Assembly (NCBI RefSeq): GCF_003609635.1
Contig: NZ_MCIA01000019.1
Coordinates: 1-50,055, forward strand
DNA length: 50,055 bases
Reading direction: 5' to 3'
From: Lacrimispora algidixylanolytica
Lineage (GTDB): Bacteria; Bacillota; Clostridia; Lachnospirales; Lachnospiraceae
Shown: positions 6,484 through 15,122 of the stretch, piece by piece
Position numbering within the stretch: position 1 is the first letter of the stretch
Layout of the letters: the number at the start of each line of letters is the position of its first letter
Program-made: the position numbers and the translations under genes
Notes under the pieces: generated by a model
The model's input: the letters and a program-made list of their open reading frames with translations, nothing else
Told to the model about the DNA's origin: nothing
Databases searched by the model: none

Positions 6484-8643
6484 ATGAACAAGGTAAAATT
6501 AGAGGAATATCGCACAAGGGCGAAGAAACTAGTATCAGAAATGACATTGGAGGAGAAGGTCTCCCAAACAATACACGGAGCGGCTGCAATTCCAAGATTA
6601 GGGATAAAGGCATATAACTGGTGGAATGAGGGACTTCACGGGGTTGCAAGGGCTGGTGTGGCAACCGTATTTCCACAGGCCATCGGTCTGGCAGCTACCT
6701 TTGATGAAGACCTTCTAAATGAGGTGGCAGACGTGATCTCTACAGAGGCCAGGGCAAAATATGCTCTGCAGCAAAAATGCGGAGATACTGATATCTATAA
6801 GGGACTCACTTTTTGGTCTCCCAATGTGAACATCTTTAGAGATCCCCGTTGGGGCAGAGGACATGAAACCTTTGGTGAAGATCCTTATTTATCTTCCCGA
6901 ATGGGAGTCCGTTTTATAGAAGGACTTCAAGGGGATGATGAGGAGTATCTTAAGGTTGCAGCTTGTGGGAAACATTTTGCGGTACATTCCGGACCAGAGG
7001 AGGATCGTCATTCCTTTGACGCAGTGGTGTCAAAACAGGATATGTTCGAGACGTATCTGCCTGCCTTTGAGGCATGTGTCAAGGAAGGCAAGGTTGAGGC
7101 AATCATGGGCGCCTATAACAGGACCAATGGAGAGCCTTGCTGCGGAAGCAAGACCTTACTAAAAGATATCTTAAGAGATTTCTGGGGCTTTGAGGGCCAT
7201 GTGGTTTCTGACTGTTGGGCCATTAAGGATTTCCATGAGCATCACAAGGTAACCAATTCTGCTGTAGAATCTGTGGCAATGGCCATGGAGAATGGCTGTG
7301 ATATTAACTGTGGTAGCTTATTCCTATATCTTACGGAGGCGGTAAATCGGGGAATGGTTTCCGAGGAACGGCTGAACCAGGCGGTGGAGAATTTGATGAT
7401 GACCCGGTTAAAGCTTGGTGTGTTTGACGAGCAGGAGAAGGTTCCATACAGTGGAATTACATACGAAGAGAATGATACGAAGGAGCACCAGGAGCTTAAT
7501 AAGACGGCTTCTAGAAAGTCCTTTGTTCTTTTGAAAAATGAGAATAACCTATTGCCTCTTAATAAGGATAAAATAAAGACAATCGGTATCATAGGTCCAA
7601 ACAGCAACAACAGAAAGGCACTGGTAGGTAATTATGAAGGGACTGCTTCCCGGTATTATACCATTACAGAAGGAATTCAGGATTATCTGGGAGAAGATGT
7701 CCGTGTAATGGTTTCTGAGGGTTGTCATCTTTGCAGACCAAAGGTAAGTGGTCTGAGTCAGGACAATGACCGTATTTCCGAGGTACGTGGTGTTTGTGAA
7801 GCAAGCGATGTTATAATTGCCTGTATGGGCCTTGATTCCAGTTTGGAAGGAGAAGAGGGCGACGAGGGCAATGAGTTTGCAAGCGGAGATAAGCCAAATC
7901 TATCCCTTCCAGGACTTCAGGAAGAGGTATTAAAAGAAATATATAATAGTGGAAAGCCTGTGGTATTAGTGATTTTATCTGGTAGTGCACTTTCTGTGAC
8001 CTGGGCAGATGAACATATCCCGGCTATCCTGGAAGGTTGGTATCCTGGATCTTTGGGAGGCAGAGCATTGGCTTCCGTTCTCTTTGGTGAGCACTCACCG
8101 GAAGGAAAACTTCCTGTGACATTTTACAAGACAACGGAAGAACTTCCAGACTTTAGAGATTATGCTATGAAGGGAAGAACGTATCGTTATATGAAGCAGG
8201 ATGCTCTTTATCCCTTTGGATATGGTCTTAGCTACACAGATTTTACAGTGAAAGATGTTTCTCTTAGCCAGGACACAGTTTTGGAAGGAGAGACCATAAC
8301 TGTAAAGGCAGTTCTTAAGAACACCGGTTCCATGAAAGGGGCTGAGACTTTACAGGTATACGTGAAATCTTGTCATGTGGACGCTCCAAATGCGCAGTTA
8401 AAGGCATTTAAAAAGGTTGAGCTTAATCCAGGGGAAGAAAAAGAAGTAACTCTTTCTTTGAGTGACCGAGCTTTTGGTCTTCGCAATCTTGATGGAGATC
8501 TTGTAATTGAGGCAGGAGATTATCTTGTTTATGTAGGGACTCAGCAGCCAGATGCCAGAAGTATGGAACTGACAGGCAAGGTGCCAGAATGTATCACAAT
8601 AACAGCAGCACAAAGGATAGTTCTTGAAACCTGCTGTATCTAA
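6484..8643 (+). CDS. Glycoside hydrolase family 3 beta-xylosidase/beta-glucosidase
   Basis: This retaining exo-glycosidase removes beta-linked sugars from the non-reducing end of oligosaccharides. The N-terminal barrel spans about residues 10-300. It includes NWWNEGLHGVA, typical of the xylosidase branch, RDPRWGRGHETFGEDP, and the nucleophile Asp243 in VVSDCWAI. An alpha/beta sandwich follows to about 590, with a fibronectin-III-like domain at 625-700 (ETLQVYVKS). No signal peptide is present, so it works on imported oligosaccharides. At 719 residues it is full length. The acetylesterase starts 26 bases later. Beta-xylosidase is favoured over beta-glucosidase from the NWWNE motif, but family 3 specificities are hard to call from sequence. 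Confidence 0.85.
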   Translation: MNKVKLEEYRTRAKKLVSEMTLEEKVSQTIHGAAAIPRLGIKAYNWWNEGLHGVARAGVATVFPQAIGLAATFDEDLLNEVADVISTEARAKYALQQKCGDTDIYKGLTFWSPNVNIFRDPRWGRGHETFGEDPYLSSRMGVRFIEGLQGDDEEYLKVAACGKHFAVHSGPEEDRHSFDAVVSKQDMFETYLPAFEACVKEGKVEAIMGAYNRTNGEPCCGSKTLLKDILRDFWGFEGHVVSDCWAIKDFHEHHKVTNSAVESVAMAMENGCDINCGSLFLYLTEAVNRGMVSEERLNQAVENLMMTRLKLGVFDEQEKVPYSGITYEENDTKEHQELNKTASRKSFVLLKNENNLLPLNKDKIKTIGIIGPNSNNRKALVGNYEGTASRYYTITEGIQDYLGEDVRVMVSEGCHLCRPKVSGLSQDNDRISEVRGVCEASDVIIACMGLDSSLEGEEGDEGNEFASGDKPNLSLPGLQEEVLKEIYNSGKPVVLVILSGSALSVTWADEHIPAILEGWYPGSLGGRALASVLFGEHSPEGKLPVTFYKTTEELPDFRDYAMKGRTYRYMKQDALYPFGYGLSYTDFTVKDVSLSQDTVLEGETITVKAVLKNTGSMKGAETLQVYVKSCHVDAPNAQLKAFKKVELNPGEEKEVTLSLSDRAFGLRNLDGDLVIEAGDYLVYVGTQQPDARSMELTGKVPECITITAAQRIVLETCCI

Positions 8644-8669
8644 ACAAATAAAGGATTTAAGGTGAAAGA

Positions 8670-10571
8670 ATGACAGAAAATATAGAATCCTTTCACAATA
8701 AGGCAGAAGGGAAGGGGGCCAAAAGCCCCCTTTGTCTTCCTAAATTATTGAGTGAAGGATGCGTTCTACAACAGGGAAAAAGCACCAGGATCTGGGGAAA
8801 AACGGAAGCCCATAAGGGAGTTACCGTAGAATTTCAACAAAAGACAATATTTACCAGGGCAGATGAAACGGGAGATTGGCAGATTATGTTATCCTTGCTA
8901 TATCCCGGTGGCCCCTTTTCTTTCACCGTTCGTTCCGAGACGGGGGAAGTAATACGATTGCAGCAGGTGTATGTGGGTGAAGTATTCGTATGCTCTGGTC
9001 AATCGAATATGGAACTGCCTATGGAGCGGGTTAAGGATCAGTATCCCGAGGAATTATGCCGTCCAGGAGAGCCTAATATTAGACTTTATAAGGTCAGGGA
9101 ACATTTTGACTTTGATGGCCCTCTTTCGGATCATAGAGATGCCTCCTGGTCGTACTGTTCGGAGGAAACCATTCGAAGTTTTTCTGCTGTATCATATTTC
9201 TTTGGAAGATTTCTTCTGGAAGCCAGACAGGTACCGATTGGACTTATTAATATAAGTCTGGGAGGAACACCGGCAGAGGCATGGATGGGGAAAGAAGCGC
9301 TTCTTTCTTATCCAGAAGCCCTAGAGACCTTAAAACAGTTCCAGGATAAGGAATTTGTGAAAGGTCATATGGCTGAAAATGAAAGGCTTCAGAGAGAGTG
9401 GCATGAGAGAATCGACCAGCAGGATTTAGGCTTGAAGAGTCAAAAGGAGTCTTGGAAGGAAATCATTCTCCCAGGCTTTTTAAAGGATGCCGGCATAGAG
9501 GATTTCTGTGGAAGCATCTGGTTTCGAAGAAAGTTTCAGGTGCCAGATTCCATGACAGGAGCAGCGGCAAGACTTTGGCTTGGAACCATGGTGGACAGCG
9601 ATAGAACTTATATCAATGGAGTATTAGTAGGTGAGACAGGCTATCAATATCCACCTAGGAAATATATGATTCCAGAGGGAATCTTAAAAAGTGGTGAGAA
9701 TGAGATCGTCATCCGCCTGGTTTGTGACCACGGGGAAGGTCGGCTGACCCCTGAAAAGCCCTATAAGATATTTACGAACGATCATGAGATTCGTCTGGAA
9801 GGATCATGGGAATACCGTATCGGTTTCCAGTGTGGTCCTGCACCTGAGATGGATTTTCTAAATAGAAAGCCAACAGGACTTTATAATGCCATGGTTGCCC
9901 CATGTCTTTCTTATACCGTTAAGGGAGTCCTGTGGTATCAGGGAGAGTCTAATGATGGAAGTCCAGATACTTATGAAGATCTACTCCAGCGTCTTATCTT
10001 AAATTGGAGAGACAATTGGAAACAGGATACACTTCCTTTTGTGGTGGCCCAACTTCCTGGATTTTCTATTGATTTTAAGAAAGATTCTAATTCCTGGCCA
10101 AAGATTCGGTATGCCCAGTCACGGGCGGCACAGCTTCCTTTGGTGGCTGTTACGATAAATCTTGATCTTGGAGAGTGGAATGATCTGCATCCGCTGAATA
10201 AGAAAGAGGTGGCAAGACGGTTGTCTCTGGCGGTAAGAGCTATGATCTATAAGGAACCTGTGGAGTGGGAGGGGCCAAAGCTTCGCTCATTTGAGGTGAA
10301 TAAAGATCGTATTGTGCTTTCCTTTCATACCCATGGAGAAAAGGATCTTATCTTAAAAGGCGAGGCAGGAGAAGATGCATTTTTACTGTCTGGAGCTGAT
10401 GATGTTTATTATCCCGCTGAGGTTCACCGGGAAGGAGACACAGTCTCCTTGTGGTGTAGCAAAGTGTCAGAGCCAAAGGCTGTTTCCTACTGTTATTCCA
10501 ATGCTCCCAGGAACGGTTTATTATTCTCTCAGGAAGGGCTTCCAGCGGCGCCCTTTCGTCTTGAACTGTAG
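8670..10571 (+). CDS. SGNH-type carbohydrate acetylesterase (sialate O-acetylesterase family)
   Basis: This belongs to the family annotated as sialate O-acetylesterase, which removes O-acetyl groups from sugars. The block CSGQSNMELPM carries nucleophile Ser112, and Asp505-Leu-His507 completes the triad. Between the two halves of the catalytic domain sits an inserted beta-sandwich (about residues 285-370, from FCGSIWFRRKF to GENEIVIRL), similar to the sugar-binding jelly roll of GH2 enzymes. There is no signal peptide. No sialidase or sialic acid catabolic gene is nearby, while a GH3 xylosidase-like gene lies 26 bases upstream, so acetylated hemicellulose oligomers are a better guess for the substrate than sialic acid. 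This is inference from context. Confidence 0.8.
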   Translation: MTENIESFHNKAEGKGAKSPLCLPKLLSEGCVLQQGKSTRIWGKTEAHKGVTVEFQQKTIFTRADETGDWQIMLSLLYPGGPFSFTVRSETGEVIRLQQVYVGEVFVCSGQSNMELPMERVKDQYPEELCRPGEPNIRLYKVREHFDFDGPLSDHRDASWSYCSEETIRSFSAVSYFFGRFLLEARQVPIGLINISLGGTPAEAWMGKEALLSYPEALETLKQFQDKEFVKGHMAENERLQREWHERIDQQDLGLKSQKESWKEIILPGFLKDAGIEDFCGSIWFRRKFQVPDSMTGAAARLWLGTMVDSDRTYINGVLVGETGYQYPPRKYMIPEGILKSGENEIVIRLVCDHGEGRLTPEKPYKIFTNDHEIRLEGSWEYRIGFQCGPAPEMDFLNRKPTGLYNAMVAPCLSYTVKGVLWYQGESNDGSPDTYEDLLQRLILNWRDNWKQDTLPFVVAQLPGFSIDFKKDSNSWPKIRYAQSRAAQLPLVAVTINLDLGEWNDLHPLNKKEVARRLSLAVRAMIYKEPVEWEGPKLRSFEVNKDRIVLSFHTHGEKDLILKGEAGEDAFLLSGADDVYYPAEVHREGDTVSLWCSKVSEPKAVSYCYSNAPRNGLLFSQEGLPAAPFRLEL

Positions 10572-10720
10572 CATGAGGGAGAGTAAAAGAAGTTAATTGT
10601 TAAAATTCTCCATAAATAGTAAAAACTTTATAAACAGATTTAAGAAATAGATGGTAACCCATTCATACTTGTAACACAACCTGCATAAGTATGTAAAAAC
10701 GTCCTAGCAGGGGGATTTTC

Positions 10721-10996
10721 TTGAAGGAATATATTGAGGAACGCGCGGTTGCAATTGCCAACTACATCATAGACTATCATGCAACCGTGAGGCAGACAGC
10801 AAAGAAATTTGGCATCTCCAAATCAACGGTACATAAAGATGTAACAGACCGCTTAGAACACATCAATCCGTCCCTGGCAGCCCGGGCCAGGGTGATCCTG
10901 GACATTAACAAGTCCGAGCGCCACATCAGGGGCGGCCTAGCCACCAAGGAAAAGTATCAGCATCGTTTGCAGATGTGCAGCAAAAAGAATTCTTGA
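10721..10996 (+). CDS. spoIIID: Sporulation transcriptional regulator SpoIIID
   Basis: SpoIIID is a small DNA-binding protein that switches mother-cell gene expression during sporulation, repressing and activating parts of the sigma-E regulon before sigma-K. The helix-turn-helix is at about residues 20-45 (TVRQTAKKFGISKSTVHKDV), followed by a basic C-terminal helix; RGGLATKEKY is characteristic. The start is a TTG preceded by AGCAGGGGGA. At 91 residues it fits the family. It is a single gene. Just upstream a CATACTT/AAGTATG inverted repeat includes CATAAGTA, which resembles a sigma-E minus-10 element; that assignment is tentative. Confidence 0.93.
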   Translation: MKEYIEERAVAIANYIIDYHATVRQTAKKFGISKSTVHKDVTDRLEHINPSLAARARVILDINKSERHIRGGLATKEKYQHRLQMCSKKNS

Positions 10997-11013
10997 AAAA
11001 ATGGGTACAGGAG

Positions 11014-11057
11014 CAGCCGCTGTCTGAGAAATGGTAGACGTTCTCAGACGGCGGCTG
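11014..11057 (+). terminator. Terminator of spoIIID
   Basis: A 17-bp stem (CAGCCGCTGTCTGAGAA against TTCTCAGACGGCGGCTG, one T-G pair) with a ten-base loop is followed by TTTCGAATTAAAATTTT. It lies 17 bases past the spoIIID stop. Confidence 0.7.
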
Positions 11058-11086
11058 TTTCGAATTAAAATTTTACGAAAAATTAG

Positions 11087-11116
11087 TTGACATGAATCTG
11101 CAAAATATGTTATTCT
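11087..11116 (+). promoter_or_regulatory. Promoter of the structured RNA
   Basis: A consensus TTGACA (11087-11092) and TATTCT (11111-11116) are 18 bases apart. The predicted start is near 11122-11125, at the 5' edge of the structured RNA. Confidence 0.65.
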
Positions 11117-11121
11117 GTTTC

Positions 11122-11448
11122 CCAGTATGAAGAGACATTATCGTTTTCATGCAGATATCGACCACTTCATTATGAAGTTAAGCCCAGACGGACAGGCGGG
11201 TCGGCTGCCGAGCGTGGGAAACCACATTATTGATTGAGTTAGAAGCTCAAATTTTATAAGTTGATTACTTTATAATCAGTGCTAACGCACATCATCTTGT
11301 GAAACGATCAATAATAGCAGGGATCATATATTTGCTATGTAGATACGAAAACGATAATTGTCATGGAAATATTGGATGGCTCTATGCCTATATCCATATG
11401 AATTCATGTAATTTTCAGGCAGGTGATGTAGGATCACCTGCTTTTTTT
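11122..11448 (+). ncRNA. Structured noncoding RNA or leader ahead of the polyamine operon
   Basis: No open frame fits here, but the sequence folds extensively. GACATTATCGTTTTC (11134-11148) pairs with GAAAACGATAATTGTC (11347-11362) to close the domain. Inside, ATTATTGATTG (11227-11237) pairs with CGATCAATAAT (11305-11315). Local hairpins include GTGG-GAAA-CCAC (11214-11225, a GNRA tetraloop), GTGC-TAAC-GCAC (11279-11290), TTGAG/CTCAA, TGATTA/TAATCA and TAGCA/TGCTA. It ends at an intrinsic terminator 64 bases before the arginine decarboxylase ATG, and no promoter is visible between the two. It is either an independent abundant RNA or an attenuating leader. The size and multi-helix core resemble large clostridial RNA classes such as raiA, but I cannot assign a family by eye. 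Confidence 0.65.
11419..11448 (+). terminator. Terminator at the 3' end of the structured RNA
   Basis: GCAGGTGAT (11419-11427) pairs perfectly with ATCACCTGC (11433-11441), and seven T residues follow. It is a canonical intrinsic terminator and may be conditional if the RNA is a riboswitch for the downstream operon. Confidence 0.85.
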
Positions 11449-11511
11449 GTGTGATTAGACGCCCCCAAAGGCGCTACCTAAGAATGTGACGAAGGAGAGG
11501 TAAATTGCCGT

Positions 11512-12960
11512 ATGAACAAAGAAGATCAAAAAAGAGCGCCGATTTATGAAGCGCTTGAATCATTCAAAAAGAAAAGGGTGGTTCCTTTTGATGTGCCTGG
11601 GCATAAACGGGGAAGGGGTAACCCAGAACTAGCTCAGCTTTTGGGAGAAAAATGTGTGGGGCTTGATGTAAACTCCATGAAGCCTCTTGATAATTTATGC
11701 CATCCAGTTTCTGTGATTCGGGATGCGGAAGAGCTGGCAGCCGAAGCTTTCGGAGCAGCCGAAGCTTTCTTAATGGTAGGTGGCACCACTTCAGCGGTGC
11801 AGAGTATGATTTTATCTGTCTGCAAGGCAGGAGATAAGATCATTCTTCCAAGGAATGTCCATAAAAGTGCCATCAATGCACTTGTTCTATGCGGAGCACT
11901 TCCGGTTTATGTAAACCCTGAGGTGAATAGTACCTTAGGCATTTCCCTTGGAATGGAGATCAGCCAGGTAGAAAAGGCCATTATGGAAAATCCTGATGCC
12001 GTAGCTGTGCTTGTAAATAATCCAACCTATTACGGAATTTGTTCCGATATTCGATCCATCGTAAATCTTGCTCATGCTCATGGGATGAAGGTGCTGGCTG
12101 ATGAAGCTCACGGTACCCATCTTTATTTTGGAAAAGATCTTCCTGTGTCTGGTATTGCAGCAGGCGCAGATATGGCGGCAATCTCCATGCACAAATCAGG
12201 AGGCAGCTTAACACAAAGTTCCATGCTCCTGTTAAATAAGGGAGTAAACAGAGACTATGTGCGCCAGATCATCAACTTAACTCAGACCACAAGCGCATCT
12301 TATCTCTTATTATCGAGCCTTGATATTTCAAGGAGGAATCTTGCCCTTAGAGGAGAAGAATCCTTTGCAAAGGTGGTAGAGATGGCAGAGTATGCCAGGG
12401 AAGAGATTAACTCCATTGGGGGATACTATGCTTATGGCAGAGATTTAATCAATGGCACCAGCATCTTTGATTATGATGTGACTAAGCTATCTGTCTTCAC
12501 TCTTGGAATCGGTCTTGCAGGCATTGAGGTCTATGACCTGCTTCGGGATGAGTATGACATTCAGATTGAGTTTGGTGATATCTGTAACATCCTTGCTTAT
12601 ATTTCCATTGGAGACAGGATCCAGGACATTGAGCGTCTGGTAGGGGCTCTTGCTGATATTGAGCGCCTTTATAAAAAGGACCGCAGCGGAATGCTTTCAG
12701 GAGAATACATAGCACCAAAGGTGGAGATATCTCCTCAGAAGGCATTTTACTCCAGTAAGGTCTCCGTTCCTGTTAAGAAGGCAGCTGGAAAAATCAGTGG
12801 AGAATTCGTTATGTGCTATCCTCCAGGCATCCCAATCCTTGCACCAGGGGAGAGAATCACAGAGGAAATTGTAGAATATATCGTTTATGCAAAAGAAAAA
12901 GGTTGCTCCATGCAGGGAACGGAAGATCCAGCCGTGGAACATCTTATGGTACTAATATAG
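11512..12960 (+). CDS. speA: Arginine decarboxylase (Orn/Lys/Arg decarboxylase, fold I)
   Basis: This PLP-dependent enzyme of the aspartate-aminotransferase fold converts arginine to agmatine as the first step of the operon. The cofactor lysine is Lys228 in SMHKSGGSL; DEAHGTH upstream binds the ring nitrogen. The N terminus has the usual VPFDVPGHKRG block, and a C-terminal domain ends in the PPGIPILAPGE motif. At 482 residues it belongs to the short form lacking the N-terminal receiver-like domain, as in Bacillus SpeA. Lysine or ornithine decarboxylase is possible from the fold alone, but the agmatine deiminase and carbamoylputrescine amidase genes in the same operon argue for arginine. AAGGAGAGG precedes the ATG. 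Confidence 0.9.
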   Translation: MNKEDQKRAPIYEALESFKKKRVVPFDVPGHKRGRGNPELAQLLGEKCVGLDVNSMKPLDNLCHPVSVIRDAEELAAEAFGAAEAFLMVGGTTSAVQSMILSVCKAGDKIILPRNVHKSAINALVLCGALPVYVNPEVNSTLGISLGMEISQVEKAIMENPDAVAVLVNNPTYYGICSDIRSIVNLAHAHGMKVLADEAHGTHLYFGKDLPVSGIAAGADMAAISMHKSGGSLTQSSMLLLNKGVNRDYVRQIINLTQTTSASYLLLSSLDISRRNLALRGEESFAKVVEMAEYAREEINSIGGYYAYGRDLINGTSIFDYDVTKLSVFTLGIGLAGIEVYDLLRDEYDIQIEFGDICNILAYISIGDRIQDIERLVGALADIERLYKKDRSGMLSGEYIAPKVEISPQKAFYSSKVSVPVKKAAGKISGEFVMCYPPGIPILAPGERITEEIVEYIVYAKEKGCSMQGTEDPAVEHLMVLI

Positions 12961-12990
12961 AAATTACATGGAGAGAGGAGAGTGGGAAAG

Positions 12991-13848
12991 ATGGAGATAT
13001 GGTTTTCTGAATTGCATACCTCAAACGTGAAGCTTTCCGTCCGGATTGACAAGCAGCTTTTTTCCGGGGAAAGTGAATATCAAAGAATCGATGTGTTTGA
13101 GTCTCAAGAATTTGGAAAATTTGTGGCTCTCGACGGAGACATTGTTTTTTCAGAGAAAGATGAGTTTATATATGATGAGATGGTGACTCATGTTCCCATG
13201 GCGGTTCATCCATGCGTGAAGCGTGTGTTGATCATCGGAGGAGGAGACGGCGGCGTAGCGAAGGAGCTGTTGCAGTATACTTCCATTGAGTCTATTGATG
13301 TAGTAGAGACCGATAAGCTGTTTGTAGATGTCTGTAAGGACATCTTTCCTGAGGTAGCATGTGGGCTTTTGGATCCAAGGGTTAAGGTCTATTATGATGA
13401 TGGTCTTCGCTTTTTAAGAAATAAAAGAGAGGAATACGATCTCATTATCAACGATTCCACGGATCCCTTTGGTCATACGGAAGGACTGTTTACAAAGGAA
13501 TTTTACGGAAGCTGTTATAAGGCTTTAAAAAGTGATGGAATTATGGTGTACCAGCACGGAAGCCCATTTTATGATGAGGATGAAGATGCTTGTCGGAGCA
13601 TGCACCGTAAGGTATATCGTTCCTTCCCAATTAGTCGGGTGTATCAGGCCCATATCCCAACCTGTCCATCTGGCTATTGGCTTTTTGGCTTTGCATCAAA
13701 GAAATATCACCCAATCAACGATTTTAAACCAGAAGCTTGGAAAAAATTAAAAATAGAAACCTGGTATTATACCGCGAATCTCCATATGGGAGCATTCATG
13801 CTTCCCAAATATGTAGAAGATTTACTGGAAGAGGAGGAAAAAGAATGA
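12991..13848 (+). CDS. speE: Spermidine synthase family aminopropyltransferase (SpeE)
   Basis: This enzyme transfers an aminopropyl group from decarboxylated S-adenosylmethionine to a polyamine. The Rossmann motif GGGDGG is at residues 83-88, and the catalytic loop DSTDP is at 155-159, both intact. The ATG at 12991 was preferred to the GTG at 12982 because the GAGAGGAG site is too close to the GTG. At 285 residues it is full length. It overlaps the next gene by four bases (ATGA). No S-adenosylmethionine decarboxylase gene is in the operon or window, so its donor must come from elsewhere or its role may differ from textbook spermidine synthesis. Confidence 0.9.
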   Translation: MEIWFSELHTSNVKLSVRIDKQLFSGESEYQRIDVFESQEFGKFVALDGDIVFSEKDEFIYDEMVTHVPMAVHPCVKRVLIIGGGDGGVAKELLQYTSIESIDVVETDKLFVDVCKDIFPEVACGLLDPRVKVYYDDGLRFLRNKREEYDLIINDSTDPFGHTEGLFTKEFYGSCYKALKSDGIMVYQHGSPFYDEDEDACRSMHRKVYRSFPISRVYQAHIPTCPSGYWLFGFASKKYHPINDFKPEAWKKLKIETWYYTANLHMGAFMLPKYVEDLLEEEEKE

Positions 13849-15119
13849 GCAGATTATTAGTAATCGGATGTGGAGGCGTTGCTTCCGTAGCAATTCAGAA
13901 ATGTTGTCAAAACAGCGAGGTATTTACAGAAATTTGTATCGCAAGCAGAACAAAGGAAAAGTGTGATGCCCTGAAGGAAAAACTGGAAGGAAAGACAAGC
14001 ACAAAGATTGAAACAGCTAAAGTCGATGCTGACAATGTAGATGAAGTCGTAGAACTGATAAAATCCTATGGCCCAGATGCTGTTCTTAATGTGGCACTTC
14101 CCTATCAGGATTTAACGATTATGGATGCTTGTTTAAAGGCAGGAGTTCATTATATTGATACCGCTAACTTTGAGCCTGAAAATACCGATGATTCTCAGTG
14201 GCGTGCCATCTATGAGAAGCGGTGCAAAGATCTTGGCTTTACCGCTTACTTTGATTATTCCTGGCAGTGGGATTATAAGGAGCGTTTTGAGAAGGCTGGA
14301 CTTACGGCTTTACTTGGCACCGGTTTTGATCCAGGCGTTACCAGTGTATTCTCTGCTTATGCCTTAAAGCACTATTTTGATGAGATTCATACCATTGATA
14401 TCTTAGACTGCAACGGCGGTGACCATGGATATCCTTTTGCAACTAACTTTAACCCTGAAATCAACTTAAGAGAAGTATCTGCAAACGGTTCTTATTGGGA
14501 AGACGGCCACTGGGTGGAAACAAAGCCTATGGAGTTAAAATCAAAATACGACTTCCCTGAGGTTGGAGAAAAGGATATGTATTTACTTCATCATGAGGAA
14601 ATCGAATCTCTGGCGAAAAACATCCCTGGAGTAAAGCGGATCCGGTTCTTTATGACCTTTGGACCTAGTTACCTGACTCACATGAAATGCTTAGAGAATG
14701 TAGGTATGCTTTCTACCTCTCCCATTCATTTTAATGGACAAGAGATTGTTCCTATTCAGTTTTTAAAAGCTCTTTTACCAGATCCAGCTTCCCTGGGACC
14801 AAGAACTGTGGGTAAGACCAACATCGGCTGTATCTTTACCGGTGTGAAAGATGGAAAAGAAAAGACAATCTACATCTACAATGTATGCGACCATGAGGAA
14901 TGCTATAAAGAGGTTGAGTCCCAGGCGATTTCTTATACCACTGGTGTACCTGCTATGATCGGTTCTATGATGCTGGTTACCGGACAGTGGAAAAAGCCAG
15001 GCGTATTCAATGTAGAAGAGTTTGATCCAGATCCGTACATGGAGGCATTAAACAAGTGGGGCCTTCCATGGGTGGTTTGTGAAGATCCAGAGACTGTTAC
15101 GGTATGGAAAGCGGAATAA
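13845..15119 (+). CDS. Carboxynorspermidine/carboxyspermidine dehydrogenase (saccharopine dehydrogenase family)
   Basis: This NADPH-dependent enzyme reductively condenses aspartate semialdehyde with a diamine (putrescine gives carboxyspermidine). The Rossmann glycine motif GCGGVASVAIQK is near the N terminus (residues 6-17), and the saccharopine-reductase-like substrate domain follows, with GTGFDPGVTS at mid-protein. The true start is the ATG at 13845, preceded by GAGGAGGAAAAAGA and overlapping the speE stop; the frame extends further upstream without a good site. At 424 residues it is of normal length. It stands three bases before the matching decarboxylase gene. Saccharopine dehydrogenase is excluded by context, since no lysine pathway gene is near. 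Confidence 0.9.
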   Translation: MSRLLVIGCGGVASVAIQKCCQNSEVFTEICIASRTKEKCDALKEKLEGKTSTKIETAKVDADNVDEVVELIKSYGPDAVLNVALPYQDLTIMDACLKAGVHYIDTANFEPENTDDSQWRAIYEKRCKDLGFTAYFDYSWQWDYKERFEKAGLTALLGTGFDPGVTSVFSAYALKHYFDEIHTIDILDCNGGDHGYPFATNFNPEINLREVSANGSYWEDGHWVETKPMELKSKYDFPEVGEKDMYLLHHEEIESLAKNIPGVKRIRFFMTFGPSYLTHMKCLENVGMLSTSPIHFNGQEIVPIQFLKALLPDPASLGPRTVGKTNIGCIFTGVKDGKEKTIYIYNVCDHEECYKEVESQAISYTTGVPAMIGSMMLVTGQWKKPGVFNVEEFDPDPYMEALNKWGLPWVVCEDPETVTVWKAE

Positions 15120-15122
15120 GCC

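Noticed and set aside
11122-11448. Firm assignment of the structured RNA as raiA, 6S or another named class
   Set aside because: The fold is clear but I cannot recall a consensus well enough to name it; a covariance search is required.
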